Assembly (NCBI RefSeq): GCF_019511445.1
Contig: NZ_JAEUAN010000022.1
Location: 1 to 64,000, forward strand
Reading direction: 5' to 3'
DNA length: 64,000 bases
Origin: Aliirhizobium wenxiniae
GTDB lineage: Bacteria > Pseudomonadota > Alphaproteobacteria > Rhizobiales > Rhizobiaceae
Positions 35,115-43,969 of this stretch are shown one piece after another (positions within the stretch are counted from its first letter, which is position 1; every line of letters begins with the position of its first letter). A program made the translations under genes and the position numbers. The notes beneath the pieces were generated by a model. The model was not told where the DNA came from and made no database searches. It worked only from the letters and a program-made list of their open reading frames with translations.

Positions 35115-37673
35115 TCATGGCCTGACCAGCTCTTCCAGAATTCGGGCTATCCCTTCCAAGGTGTATGGTTTTTGCACCACCGTCCGGTGCTGATGCTCAT
35201 CCGGCAGTATTGCCTGCTCACCATAGCCTGTTGCGAAGATGAATGGCGTGCCGAGTTCACCAAGACGGTCGGCCACCGTAAAGCTCGTCTGGTCGCCAAG
35301 ATTGATGTCCAGAACTGCGAGAGTGGGCGGATCCGCATCGATGATTTCCAAGCCGCCTTCGACAGAGGAGGCCGTCATCACCTCTGCTCCAAGACGGGCC
35401 AGAATGTCCTCTGCGTCGAGTGCGATAATAAGACTGTCCTCGACCAGCAATATCTTCTGCCCGGCGAGAAACTTGTCCTCGACCTTTCTCGTCGGGTGGG
35501 CCGGCGAATGACGGGTGTGCCTGAGAGGCGGGGGCGATTGCGGCCCAGCTTTATCGGAAACATGACGTGCAGGAATTTGGAAAGTGGCCTTAACGCCCGT
35601 TGGGGCATAGTCGATCTTCGCCTGACCGCCAAGGTCGTAAGGAACCGAACGACCGATGATCGTGGTACCAAAGCCTTTTCGTGTCGGTGGCTGTACGGGC
35701 GGTCCGTCGCGCTCCTGCCATTCGAACTTCAGTCCGCCATCCTCGGAACGCGACCAAGAGACGTCGACATGGCCGCCACCCGACAAGCTGCCGTATTTGG
35801 TCGAGTTTGTCACCAGTTCATGCACTACGAGGGCCATAGTGGAATAGGCTTGCGGATTCAGGAGAACAGGCTCGCCTTTCACGTGGATGCCGCTGTTGGC
35901 ATCATCCAGGAATGCACGTGCTTCCGCATCGATCAGGGCTCCGATTGGAGCCGGTCCCCAATGATCATCCGTGATCTGATTATGGGCTCGCGCTAATGCA
36001 TGGATGCGGCCGTCCACGAGGTCAACGAAGTCCTCGATCTTATCAGATGAAGGCTTGGCCTGCCGGATCAATCCGCGGATTACGCCGAGGATGTTGCGGA
36101 CCCGGTGGTTGAGTTCGGCGATGAGAACTTCCTGCTTCCGGTTCGCCGCATCGCGCTGGGCGCTTGCTTCACTGGCCAAGCGAAGAACCACTTCGATCAG
36201 CGTAGCCCGGAGCGTTTCCGCAACGCGCTTTTCAGGCGCGGTGAAGGGAAGGCTGTGCCCCTTAACGAGCTGTTGCCATTCGGCAAAGCTTTCTCGCGGG
36301 GTAAGGCGCGGACCATTAGGCCCGTATTCGATCGGCTTATGTGGATCTCCTGCCCACCTCACAGACCGAACGAGCTCGCGACGGAACATAATGACGTAAT
36401 CGCGCGGCGAGCGCGAGATCGGGATGGCGAGCATACCGGCCGCGCTGTCGGTGTATTCGGCCGCCTCCGGCACGAGTGAAGCGATCTCGTCGGTGGCGAA
36501 GACGCGGGTCGCTGCAGCACTGTTCAGGGCGCGTACGATGCGGGCAAACTGATCGGTGGACGGCGTCGTGCCCCAGAAGGCGTAGTTGCCGTTGATCCAG
36601 ACCCCGACGCCCTCGGCCGGAATGACATCGGTCAGAATGCCGGCAAGCCATTCCGGATCATTGAGGAGCATCTCGTTGGTCGCGACCGCGCCAAGAAGCT
36701 GATCGGAGATGTCGCGCGCACGTCGCTCGTAATCCATCACTTCCTTACGCTCACGGCTCTCCAGGCGGAGCGAATACATCTGCGAGAACAACTCGCACAC
36801 CGACCTGATCTCGAAGGTCGGTGATTTGGCAGAATAATGATGACAGGCGAATAGACCCCAGAGCTCGCCGTCAACGAGGATGGAGATCGACATGGAGGCG
36901 CGAACGCCCATGTTCTTCAGGTATTCGATGTGTATCGGTGAGACGGATCGCAAGATCGAATAGGACAGGTCGAGCAACTGTCCCTTCTCGTCGCGTGCCG
37001 GCTCGATAGCGACCGGAACGGCGTCGACATCGGCGATCACGCGGAGCAGGTTGCGCTTGTAGAGTTCGCGAGCCTGAACCGGAATGTCGCTTGCCGGGTA
37101 GTGAAGCCCCTTGAAGGATCCGATGCCTGGCTTGCAAGTTTCAGCAACGACCTCGCCTGAACCGTCCTCTGCGAACCTGTAGACCATCACCCGGTCGAAC
37201 CCGGTCAGGGCCCGAACCTGCCGGGCCCCCTCTCGATAGAATGCCTCCGGCTCTTCCATAAACTCCAGGCGCGAGATCATCGACCGCACCATGCTTGTGG
37301 TGTCGCCATGCCGGTCCGCCGACGGCTGAGCCTCGATGACGATCTGCCCTCCGGATGTGTGCATGGCGATGTCGAATAGCGGGCCATTGTCGGTCAGCTT
37401 TGTATCGAAGATCTTGTCCACCGCATTTGCACCGCGAATGGTCGCCAGACGGTTGCGGAGGCTATGGATCGTCTCGGATAGAAATATTTCATTGAGAGGC
37501 CGCCCGATCAGGCCCTCATGTACCCCAGGAAGAAACTCGCTGATGTTTGCGGATGCGCGCGCCACGATCCAGTCGAGTGTGAGTGCCAGTAGGAAACCTA
37601 CGGGTTGGATGGCACCGAGGAGATGGATGGGTTCGCGGTCACAATTGGTGAGGTCGACAGTCGGACGGTTCAT
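35115..37673 (-). CDS. bphP: Bacteriophytochrome HWE-kinase with C-terminal receiver
   Basis: About 852 aa. PAS-GAF-PHY photosensory core: the biliverdin-binding Cys is at residue 11 in TNCDREPIHLLGAIQ; the GAF motif PASDIPVQARELY and ACHHYS are intact; the PHY tongue motif PRESFAEW is present. A HWE kinase module follows (LNHRVRNILGVIRGLI, VHELVTNSTKYG, WQERDGPP), then a receiver domain (ILLVEDSLIIALDAEDIL, LDINLGD, KPYT) at the C-terminus. Senses red/far-red light through biliverdin. The usual GAIQPHG reads GAIQPVG. ATG 37673 chosen because the phytochrome fold begins there. Confidence 0.9.
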   Translation of the reverse strand: MNRPTVDLTNCDREPIHLLGAIQPVGFLLALTLDWIVARASANISEFLPGVHEGLIGRPLNEIFLSETIHSLRNRLATIRGANAVDKIFDTKLTDNGPLFDIAMHTSGGQIVIEAQPSADRHGDTTSMVRSMISRLEFMEEPEAFYREGARQVRALTGFDRVMVYRFAEDGSGEVVAETCKPGIGSFKGLHYPASDIPVQARELYKRNLLRVIADVDAVPVAIEPARDEKGQLLDLSYSILRSVSPIHIEYLKNMGVRASMSISILVDGELWGLFACHHYSAKSPTFEIRSVCELFSQMYSLRLESRERKEVMDYERRARDISDQLLGAVATNEMLLNDPEWLAGILTDVIPAEGVGVWINGNYAFWGTTPSTDQFARIVRALNSAAATRVFATDEIASLVPEAAEYTDSAAGMLAIPISRSPRDYVIMFRRELVRSVRWAGDPHKPIEYGPNGPRLTPRESFAEWQQLVKGHSLPFTAPEKRVAETLRATLIEVVLRLASEASAQRDAANRKQEVLIAELNHRVRNILGVIRGLIRQAKPSSDKIEDFVDLVDGRIHALARAHNQITDDHWGPAPIGALIDAEARAFLDDANSGIHVKGEPVLLNPQAYSTMALVVHELVTNSTKYGSLSGGGHVDVSWSRSEDGGLKFEWQERDGPPVQPPTRKGFGTTIIGRSVPYDLGGQAKIDYAPTGVKATFQIPARHVSDKAGPQSPPPLRHTRHSPAHPTRKVEDKFLAGQKILLVEDSLIIALDAEDILARLGAEVMTASSVEGGLEIIDADPPTLAVLDINLGDQTSFTVADRLGELGTPFIFATGYGEQAILPDEHQHRTVVQKPYTLEGIARILEELVRP

Positions 37674-37825
37674 AGGGCCTTCAGCAACGAAGAGTAAATA
37701 TGAAAGGTAATCATATGCTTGTGAGCCAAGCTTTGGTTTTCTCGTCCGCACAGATACCCTACCGCTCATATATGGCGCTCGTCTGGCAAATCCACTCTTC
37801 ACCACCGTACCGTCTTTGCAACGGG

Positions 37826-37845
37826 ACCGCAGTCGGATCTTGATC
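37826..37845. repeat. 20-bp scrap shared with the AraC fragment
   Basis: Identical to 30064-30083, where it codes for part of an AraC-type fragment. Some similarity continues to the left (TTGCA). Here it is isolated upstream of bphP. Confidence 0.7.
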
Positions 37846-38004
37846 CTGTCGACTGCCAAAGAACTCCATCACATCATTCTGTGACGTAAATTTAGGGAGG
37901 GTGACGCTCACCGAGAGCTTTGGCAAGTACTTTCAACACCTTAGCTTATCCTGAGACGCGGATCTCCGGTTCACATCCTTTCAAGAGGGAGACGATGAGG
38001 TCAT

Positions 38005-38034
38005 CTCGGATGTAGGTCGTGGCTAACATCCGAG
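38005..38034. repeat. 9-bp inverted repeat
   Basis: CTCGGATGT (38005-38013) and ACATCCGAG (38026-38034) are perfect complements with a 12-nt loop. Could be a hairpin or a protein site; no T-run follows. Confidence 0.5.
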
Positions 38035-38111
38035 CCGAACATTTCATCCAGCCTTATGCGGCTTCCCAGACTTGATTGAAGATGTGGTGCTGAGCGATAG
38101 ACGGACTTGCA

Positions 38112-38164
38112 ATAACTCATCTATGGCAATAATAGTGAGTTATAGAAAGGCTGGCTATAGCTCA
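38112..38164. promoter_or_regulatory. Palindromic operator-like site before fic
   Basis: ATAACTCA (38112-38119) and TGAGTTAT (38136-38143) are perfect inverted arms; inside them CTAT/ATAG extends the symmetry with one bulged T. A third half-site ATAGCTCA (38157-38164) runs into the start codon. Likely bound by the C-terminal winged helix of the Fic protein itself (autoregulation, inference). Confidence 0.6.
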
Positions 38165-39270
38165 TGAAATGGAACTGGCAGCATGCCGAATGGCCAAATT
38201 TCAGGTATGATGCAGCAAGCGTGATACCGTTGGAACAGAAATTCCTGCGGACCGCCGGCGAGGTTATTGGTGCCGTCCGGCATTTCAATGAGGATGACAG
38301 CAATCAACTTCGCATTGAATTGCTGAGCGACGAAGCGGTCAAGACCTCAGAGATCGAGGGGGAGTTTCTGGATCGCGCAAGTGTTCAATCCTCGCTCCGC
38401 CGGCAGTTCGGCCTCAACACTGACGATAGGCAGATCCGCCCCCAAGAACGCGGGATCGCGGAGATGATGGCAGATGTCTATCGAAACTGGCATAAGCCGT
38501 TGGATCGTGAAGAATTGTTTCATTGGCATTCGATGCTGATGGCGGGAAATCGATACATTGAGACGATTGGTGATTACCGCAAGCATGAAGACGCGATGCA
38601 GATCGTGTCAGGTCGATTGGATAAGCCCACAATCCATTTCGAGGCTCCCCCTTCTCGCCAGGTTAAAGCTGAGATGGAGACCTTCATCAAATGGTTCAAT
38701 CGATCCGGGCCGGATGGCCAAACACCGCTTCAAGCTCTAACGCGTGCAGCAGTGGGTCATCTTTATTTTGAAAGCATTCATCCATTCGAGGATGGTAATG
38801 GTCGAATTGGGCGCGCGCTTGCTGAGAAATCCCTGGCGCAGAACATTGGGCAACCAAGCCTCATTTCACTCTCCTTCATGATTGAGAAGAACCGGAAGGC
38901 CTACTATTGCGAGCTTGAGCGCCACCAGCGCACGCTTGATATCACCGATTGGATCTTTTTCTTTTCGGAGACGATACTGGATGCTCAACGGGCAACGCTT
39001 GAGCGCATAGATTTCTTCATTCAGAAAGCAAAATTCTACGACCGGTTTCGAGCCAAACTGAACGAGCGGCAAGAAAAGGTGATCGCGCGCATCTTCAAGG
39101 AAGGCACAGCGGGCTTCAAGGGCGGCCTAAGTGCAGAAAACTACATCTCGATCACAAACACATCCCGCGCGACAGCAACACGCGACCTCCAGCAACTCGT
39201 GGAGATCGGTGCGCTCACGCGTACCGGTGAACGTCGACATACACGCTACTCGCTGTCATTGCTGAGATAA
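38164..39270 (+). CDS. Fic-family protein with C-terminal winged helix
   Basis: 368 aa. An N-terminal DUF4172-type region (WNWQHAEWPNFRYD) carries the class II inhibitory helix TSEIEG, where Glu blocks the ATP site. The Fic core has the full catalytic motif HPFEDGNGRIGR. The C-terminal ~80 residues look like a winged helix (TNTSRATATRDLQQLVEIG). It should AMPylate target proteins and may repress its own gene through the palindrome upstream. It stands alone, with no Phd/Doc partner visible. Confidence 0.9.
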   Translation: MKWNWQHAEWPNFRYDAASVIPLEQKFLRTAGEVIGAVRHFNEDDSNQLRIELLSDEAVKTSEIEGEFLDRASVQSSLRRQFGLNTDDRQIRPQERGIAEMMADVYRNWHKPLDREELFHWHSMLMAGNRYIETIGDYRKHEDAMQIVSGRLDKPTIHFEAPPSRQVKAEMETFIKWFNRSGPDGQTPLQALTRAAVGHLYFESIHPFEDGNGRIGRALAEKSLAQNIGQPSLISLSFMIEKNRKAYYCELERHQRTLDITDWIFFFSETILDAQRATLERIDFFIQKAKFYDRFRAKLNERQEKVIARIFKEGTAGFKGGLSAENYISITNTSRATATRDLQQLVEIGALTRTGERRHTRYSLSLLR

Positions 39271-39430
39271 ATTGATGCCTGTTAATGAACTTCATCAAAG
39301 CCATTATCTAGGTGAACGGCTTCTCGATTCCTCTCACATCAGATTTTTTGTCAATGGTTCACCTTGGTGGCATCGCGTGCGCGCCGGAGATAGGTCGATG
39401 TAGATGAGCGACCGCGCGTCCAGCGTGCAA

Positions 39431-39455
39431 GGAACATTCCTTGTTGCCGTCGGTT
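39431..39455 (+). promoter_or_regulatory. EcfG-type promoter
   Basis: GGAAC-N17-GTT on the plus strand, 58 bp before the ATG at 39514. Matches the general-stress sigma factor consensus. Confidence 0.6.
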
Positions 39456-39513
39456 CTGAAGGGCTGCGGTGTAGCTTGTTCGTTCGTCAAATCTCGCTGC
39501 GAAGGTTCGCCAA

Positions 39514-39894
39514 ATGTCTGCTCTGTTTGAATCCAATTGCAAACCTGAATGGATTTTGCTCGTCGCGGGAGACGATGCCGGCTTGCGTCGTCAACAACTG
39601 GATGAATTCAAGGCCCATGCGCAGAAGTTCACAGAACGGGCAGTTCTGGTTTTCGAGGTCTCGCGAGACAAGGTCACCGCCCTTGATATGACCTACCGTT
39701 GCCTGGCGAGCCCGGCCGATGTTGCCAAGACTTTTAGACTGACCTTCGACCGCTTTACGGCCTCTCTCGTTGATCAAAACGATTGGGTAAAATGGGTATC
39801 GCCGATCCCAGTGTCCTTCGTAGATATTATTAAGACCATCGAAGACTTGCCGCTCCATGAAGCGGAAAACGCAACGAGGGGGCCATCTTTATAA
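39514..39894 (+). CDS. Hypothetical protein, stress-type promoter
   Basis: 126 aa, mixed alpha/beta, no membrane segment. Contains WILLVAGDDAGLRRQQLDEF near the N-terminus, then KFTERAVLVFEVSRDKVTAL, compatible with a thioredoxin-like or DUF4174-like fold, but I do not recognise it with confidence. An EcfG-type promoter lies just upstream. It converges with an ABC gene, ends 25 bp apart. Confidence 0.6.
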   Translation: MSALFESNCKPEWILLVAGDDAGLRRQQLDEFKAHAQKFTERAVLVFEVSRDKVTALDMTYRCLASPADVAKTFRLTFDRFTASLVDQNDWVKWVSPIPVSFVDIIKTIEDLPLHEAENATRGPSL

Positions 39895-39919
39895 GGTCAG
39901 GCTCGCGTTTGTGCTGGGA

Positions 39920-41878
39920 TTAGTAGCGACCCTGCGACTTCCGCCAGATCCGGGAAATCGACATCCGCTTCCCTTTCTTCGGAATGAGGTCCACGTCGCT
40001 GACAAGCCTTGCGCCGCCGTCCCGCTTTTCGAGAGTAATCTTTCGGCTGTGAAATGCCTCAAGTTCCGCTCTGTGACCAACACTCAGTATCGTGACATCC
40101 GGCAGCTCATCGATGACCGTCTCCATGATCTTGTCCTGGCTCTTGTCATCCAGCGCAGACGTTGCCTCATCCAGCACAACGATGTCCGGAGCATTCAGCA
40201 GCAGCCGGGCAAACGCCAGCCGCTGCTTCTCGCCGCCGGACAGAGTATGGTCCCAAGGGGCTTCATCGCCAATCTTGTCCTTGAGATGCCCGAGCCCGAC
40301 CTTCTCCAGTGCTGAACCGATGTCCTCGGTGCTCCAGCGATCCGCTTCTTGCGGATAGGCGACCGCACGGCGAAGCGATCCTGTTGGAATATACGGCTTC
40401 TGCGGAAGCATGAACAATCGAGCGTCGGCGCGGAAATTGACGCTTCCCTCGCCCCAGGGCCACAGCCCCGCGATCGCCCGCACCAACGTGCTTTTGCCAG
40501 AGCCGGACTCCCCGGCTACCAGCACCCGCTCGCCCGGCTCGATCTCAACTTCGGTCTCCTTCACCACGGCTCTACCGTCGCCGAGGGACACGGACAGATC
40601 ACGAAGACTGAGCATGGTATTGTCACCAGCCTCTCCTCTGGAGATACGGCCAAGGCTGTCGCTGGTTTCGGCGCGTTCGAGGCCATCCAGCGACATCATC
40701 AGCGACGCGACGCGGCGAGCACACGCATTCCAGTCCGCAAGACGGGGATAGTTATCGACCAGCCAGCCAAAGGCCGTTTGGACGATGGTAAATGCCGATG
40801 CAGCCTGCATGACTTCACCAAGTGACATACTTCCATCGAGAAATTTTGGCGCGCATAGCAAGACGGGTACCACGGGTGCGATCAGCATCGATCCGTGCGA
40901 GACGAGCGTGGTGCGCATATACTGATGAGCAAGCTGGCGCCATTGTTCACGCACCTTCTGGAATGTTCTGTCGAGATCGTTCCGTTCTTCCTCTTCACCT
41001 CCAAGCAGAGCAATGCTTTCGCCATTTTCCCTGACCCGGGTGAGTGTATAGCGAAACTCGGCCTCGACCTGGTTCTTGACCTCGGAGACCTGCACGAAGT
41101 TGCGGGCTATGTAAGCGATTGAGCCTGACGTCACGAGTGCGTAGATAACCGCTGCAACGACGAGGAACCCCGGTATCGTAACATATGATCCGCCGATAGG
41201 CAGCGTCAAGGCGCCGCCAATCGTCCAGAGCACGACGATGAAGGTCGAGGCGGAGAGAAAGGCTGAAATGACACCTGAGACGAAATCCACAGGAGACTCG
41301 GTTGCGATCCGCATGTCTTCGGATATTCGTGCTTCCGGGTTCTGATGGTCGCCGCCGATCAGGTTCAACTGGTAATATCTACCATTGGCAAGCCAGCGTG
41401 CGATCAATGCTTTTGTCAGCCAGGAACGCCAACGTCGCTGGATCAGCATCCGGACGAATACCTGAATGGTAACCAAGGCTACGCTGCCTAGCACCAGCGG
41501 CGGGAACAGGGCTCCGAGATAATAGACGGACGCGGCATCGCGCTGCTCGATCGCGTCGAAAATTTCCCGGTTCCACACGTTGATCCCATATTGGAAGCCG
41601 ACGTTCAGACCAATGAGTGCGAGGAGACCAATGGAAACCGGCCATGCCAGGCGGTCACCACGACGGCTCCAATATCCGCGCGCACTGATCCAGAAGCGCT
41701 TTAACAGATAAGATTTACGAGCTTGCTCGGCTTCCTCGGGTGACATCGCACGATCGGGTTCGATGGCCTCGGGTACCGGCTCGGCCTCAGATCGCTCTTC
41801 GTCCGCCTCCAGAGGGGCTTGGGCACCCCGTGATGTCGCGAGTTCGTCAGTTTCCGGGTCGATTTTGCCATCACTCAT
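39920..41878 (-). CDS. ABC transporter, SbmA/YddA-like fused permease-ATPase
   Basis: About 652 aa. An acidic N-terminal extension of ~60 residues, then an ABC_membrane_2 type domain with about six membrane segments (INVWNREIFDAIEQRDAASV is the family motif), then an intact ABC ATPase: Walker A GESGSGKST, signature LSGGEKQRLAFARL, Walker B IVVLDEATSALDD, H-loop SVGHRAEL. Relatives (YddA, vitamin B12/bleomycin/antimicrobial peptide transport class) move peptides or cobalamin-like molecules. Substrate unknown here. Confidence 0.87.
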   Translation of the reverse strand: MSDGKIDPETDELATSRGAQAPLEADEERSEAEPVPEAIEPDRAMSPEEAEQARKSYLLKRFWISARGYWSRRGDRLAWPVSIGLLALIGLNVGFQYGINVWNREIFDAIEQRDAASVYYLGALFPPLVLGSVALVTIQVFVRMLIQRRWRSWLTKALIARWLANGRYYQLNLIGGDHQNPEARISEDMRIATESPVDFVSGVISAFLSASTFIVVLWTIGGALTLPIGGSYVTIPGFLVVAAVIYALVTSGSIAYIARNFVQVSEVKNQVEAEFRYTLTRVRENGESIALLGGEEEERNDLDRTFQKVREQWRQLAHQYMRTTLVSHGSMLIAPVVPVLLCAPKFLDGSMSLGEVMQAASAFTIVQTAFGWLVDNYPRLADWNACARRVASLMMSLDGLERAETSDSLGRISRGEAGDNTMLSLRDLSVSLGDGRAVVKETEVEIEPGERVLVAGESGSGKSTLVRAIAGLWPWGEGSVNFRADARLFMLPQKPYIPTGSLRRAVAYPQEADRWSTEDIGSALEKVGLGHLKDKIGDEAPWDHTLSGGEKQRLAFARLLLNAPDIVVLDEATSALDDKSQDKIMETVIDELPDVTILSVGHRAELEAFHSRKITLEKRDGGARLVSDVDLIPKKGKRMSISRIWRKSQGRY

Positions 41879-42030
41879 GAGCATGTCTCAGCATATTCCG
41901 GAAGTTCGACACCCATCTCCGGCGCGCGCCTCACGGCACTGGAGTTTTTTGCCGAATATGTGCGGGGCAACTGTAGGAAGGTCTGCGAATTTGAGTCGGC
42001 TAGATCGTCATCGCCGACGCGTAGAGCTTG

Positions 42031-42930
42031 TCAGAATTTAGCGATAAATGCCGCTTCTTCGTCGTCCCGCTGTCTTCCTCCAAGTGCAGCGGCCGCAGAA
42101 GCGATGAAGGCGCCTACCAAGAGCGAGAGTGCTCCCAGCATCGCTGCTGTGGAGGCTGATCTGCGGGCCTTGTCTGCTGCTTCCTGCGTTTCGACTTTTG
42201 CCTGATCGATACGCTGCAGCACAGAATCGACGCGCGCTGTCGCTTCCTCGGGTGTGAGCCCGGTGCGAGACGACACGACTGCCGACAGGTAGGTCTTGTC
42301 TTCGTCCGGCATCGAACCAGCTGTCGCGGAATTGAGGAGGATACGGGAAACCTCCGCGACTGCAGCAGCATCGTCAGTCTGGGCGCGATTGCGCAGATCC
42401 TGCCGACGAAGTAGGGCATCCGTGAAATACCCCGTCGCCACGTCCGGACCCGACTTGTCGACGCTGGCGGATGTAGCGCCTACGATCGCCGCGGACGAGG
42501 TAGCAGATGCCAAGGCTTGAACGCTACCACCGACAAGGCTTGTGAATGCAGACCCGGCCAACCCTGCGACGACCACTGTTGCAAGCGCCCAGCTTAAAAA
42601 GCCGTGCGCGGTGTCACGGAAAAACACCTCGTCGGAATGCACGCCGGCCCATTTCGTGCGCAGCCGTCCCGTCAGATAACCGCCGAGGGCGGAAGCCAGC
42701 CACTGCACTACGACAAACCAGATTGCTGCGGTGATACTTACTGTGGTGAATGAAGCGCTTTCGCCCGCCCATGGCGACACCATCGTCAGACCAACACCGG
42801 CCCCCAACAGAAGCAAAATGAGCGCAGTGGCTCCTGCTGCGACCGCGCCACCTATTACGGGACCCCAACTCAAAGCCGGTGTCGAAGATTCCACTCCGAC
42901 ATCTGATACGCCAGATTGATAGAGAGGCAT
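42031..42930 (-). CDS. Membrane protein of unknown function
   Basis: 299 aa. Four hydrophobic segments in the first ~150 residues, a central soluble helix-rich stretch (~160-260), and one more hydrophobic segment near the C-terminus (AAMLGALSLLVGAFIASAAA). Family not recognised, though similar proteins are frequent in rhizobia. AGGAG precedes the ATG. It follows a 25-aa peptide gene by 9 bp, and both lie behind an EcfG-type promoter, so a role in general stress or envelope tolerance is likely. Confidence 0.75.
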   Translation of the reverse strand: MPLYQSGVSDVGVESSTPALSWGPVIGGAVAAGATALILLLLGAGVGLTMVSPWAGESASFTTVSITAAIWFVVVQWLASALGGYLTGRLRTKWAGVHSDEVFFRDTAHGFLSWALATVVVAGLAGSAFTSLVGGSVQALASATSSAAIVGATSASVDKSGPDVATGYFTDALLRRQDLRNRAQTDDAAAVAEVSRILLNSATAGSMPDEDKTYLSAVVSSRTGLTPEEATARVDSVLQRIDQAKVETQEAADKARRSASTAAMLGALSLLVGAFIASAAAALGGRQRDDEEAAFIAKF

Positions 42931-42939
42931 GTCATTCTC

Positions 42940-43017
42940 CTAGCGCATAAACAGAACAAGAAGGATGACGATCGGCAAAGGCACGCCGAGAAGCCAAAGA
43001 AGAATACCGCGACCCAT
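42940..43017 (-). CDS. 25-aa membrane peptide
   Basis: MGRGILLWLLGVPLPIVILL then VLFMR: almost entirely one hydrophobic helix with a positive end. GGAGG lies 5 nt before the ATG and an EcfG-type promoter 40 bp upstream. Similar tiny proteins are common in stress loci of Rhizobiales. Too short for most gene finders. Confidence 0.7.
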   Translation of the reverse strand: MGRGILLWLLGVPLPIVILLVLFMR

Positions 43018-43056
43018 GATAACCTCCGATAAACGACACGTTGTTGGTATCGCCTG

Positions 43057-43081
43057 AACGTTCCTGAAACTTCCCGGTTCC
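43057..43081 (-). promoter_or_regulatory. EcfG-type promoter
   Basis: Minus-strand GGAAC-N17-GTT, with the -10 element about 40 bp before the 25-aa peptide gene. Confidence 0.65.
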
Positions 43082-43240
43082 TCGTCATATCGCTTTGTAC
43101 GGTCTTCGGGATTTTCTACTCGAAAGAGCAACCGTCACAGTGGGGTCACGGGGTCTCCGTCGTCCACGCGATAGGTCGGTAATTGTGGGCGATCTTGCTT
43201 TATCAGCCTAAGGCAGTATCCGCCGTCATGGACCTCCGCG

Positions 43241-43681
43241 CTACATGCGAAGAGGCTTGATAACATCCATCCTGATATCGCCTTCAAGTACCCCACGAAC
43301 CAGGTCGCCCCGCCCGTGTTCAACCTCGACAACTGTATAGAGCTTCTCATCCCTGAACGCGCTTGCGGTCCGGGTCGAGACATCGTCGGCCGGAGCGGCG
43401 TCGATTTCCATGAAATCCAGTTCTCTTTCCGCGGCCACTATTCGCGCGTCTCCAGCTGTCCGTGCCGCGACAACCACAACACCGTGTCCCGGTTTGTTTT
43501 CCCACGCAGGATCACGTGCAGAGGCTATCGGCTCAAGCCGGTAGATGTTGAGCGTCTCTCCATCGAACTTCGGCGATGCAGAGTCAGCGATCTGGCTCTC
43601 GCTCTCCATGGATCGGCCGAATGTCGTGCCGCTTGTAGAACTTCCGGCAAGCTCTGGATGTAAGTCTTTCAACTGGGGCAT
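43241..43681 (-). CDS. Hypothetical protein
   Basis: 146 aa, soluble, no known family. Low-complexity Ser/Thr start, then alternating acidic and hydrophobic stretches (GHGVVVVAARTAGDARIVAA). GGAGGA lies 6 nt before the ATG and an EcfG-type promoter is just upstream. Likely stress-induced; function unknown. Confidence 0.6.
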   Translation of the reverse strand: MPQLKDLHPELAGSSTSGTTFGRSMESESQIADSASPKFDGETLNIYRLEPIASARDPAWENKPGHGVVVVAARTAGDARIVAAERELDFMEIDAAPADDVSTRTASAFRDEKLYTVVEVEHGRGDLVRGVLEGDIRMDVIKPLRM

Positions 43682-43705
43682 TGTCGTTCCTCCGATTTAG
43701 ACGAC

Positions 43706-43731
43706 AACACTCTCGGCATATCTGGTGTTCC
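43706..43731 (-). promoter_or_regulatory. EcfG-type promoter
   Basis: GGAAC-N18-GTT on the minus strand; -10 element 25 bp before the 146-aa gene. Confidence 0.55.
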
Positions 43732-43969
43732 ACTAAATGTCTGGGGCCGACCACTGCGTACGTTCATCGCTCTTCCAGCGGAACACGCTGCTCCTATCTT
43801 TAATACAAGAGATGGGAGAAATTCATTTGAACGTTAGGATCGACGAAGATGGGCTGTTTGGTTCATCCAGGCTAAATCGTATCAGCCGAAAGGCCCGATC
43901 GAAGGCAGCGTGTTACCTGGAACGTCATCGTGCAACCGTTTACGGTCGCAATGCGAAAGCTAGTCCATA

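Larger units (their letters stand above)
37674..38111. other. Gap between bphP and fic
   Basis: No gene is recognised. It holds the repeated 20-bp AraC scrap, an inverted repeat at 38005-38034, and presumably the bphP promoter, which I could not place. Confidence 0.4.

Noticed and set aside
35046..35996. Plus-strand 316-codon frame opposite bphP
   Set aside because: It is a shadow of the phytochrome gene, whose domains are unmistakable.
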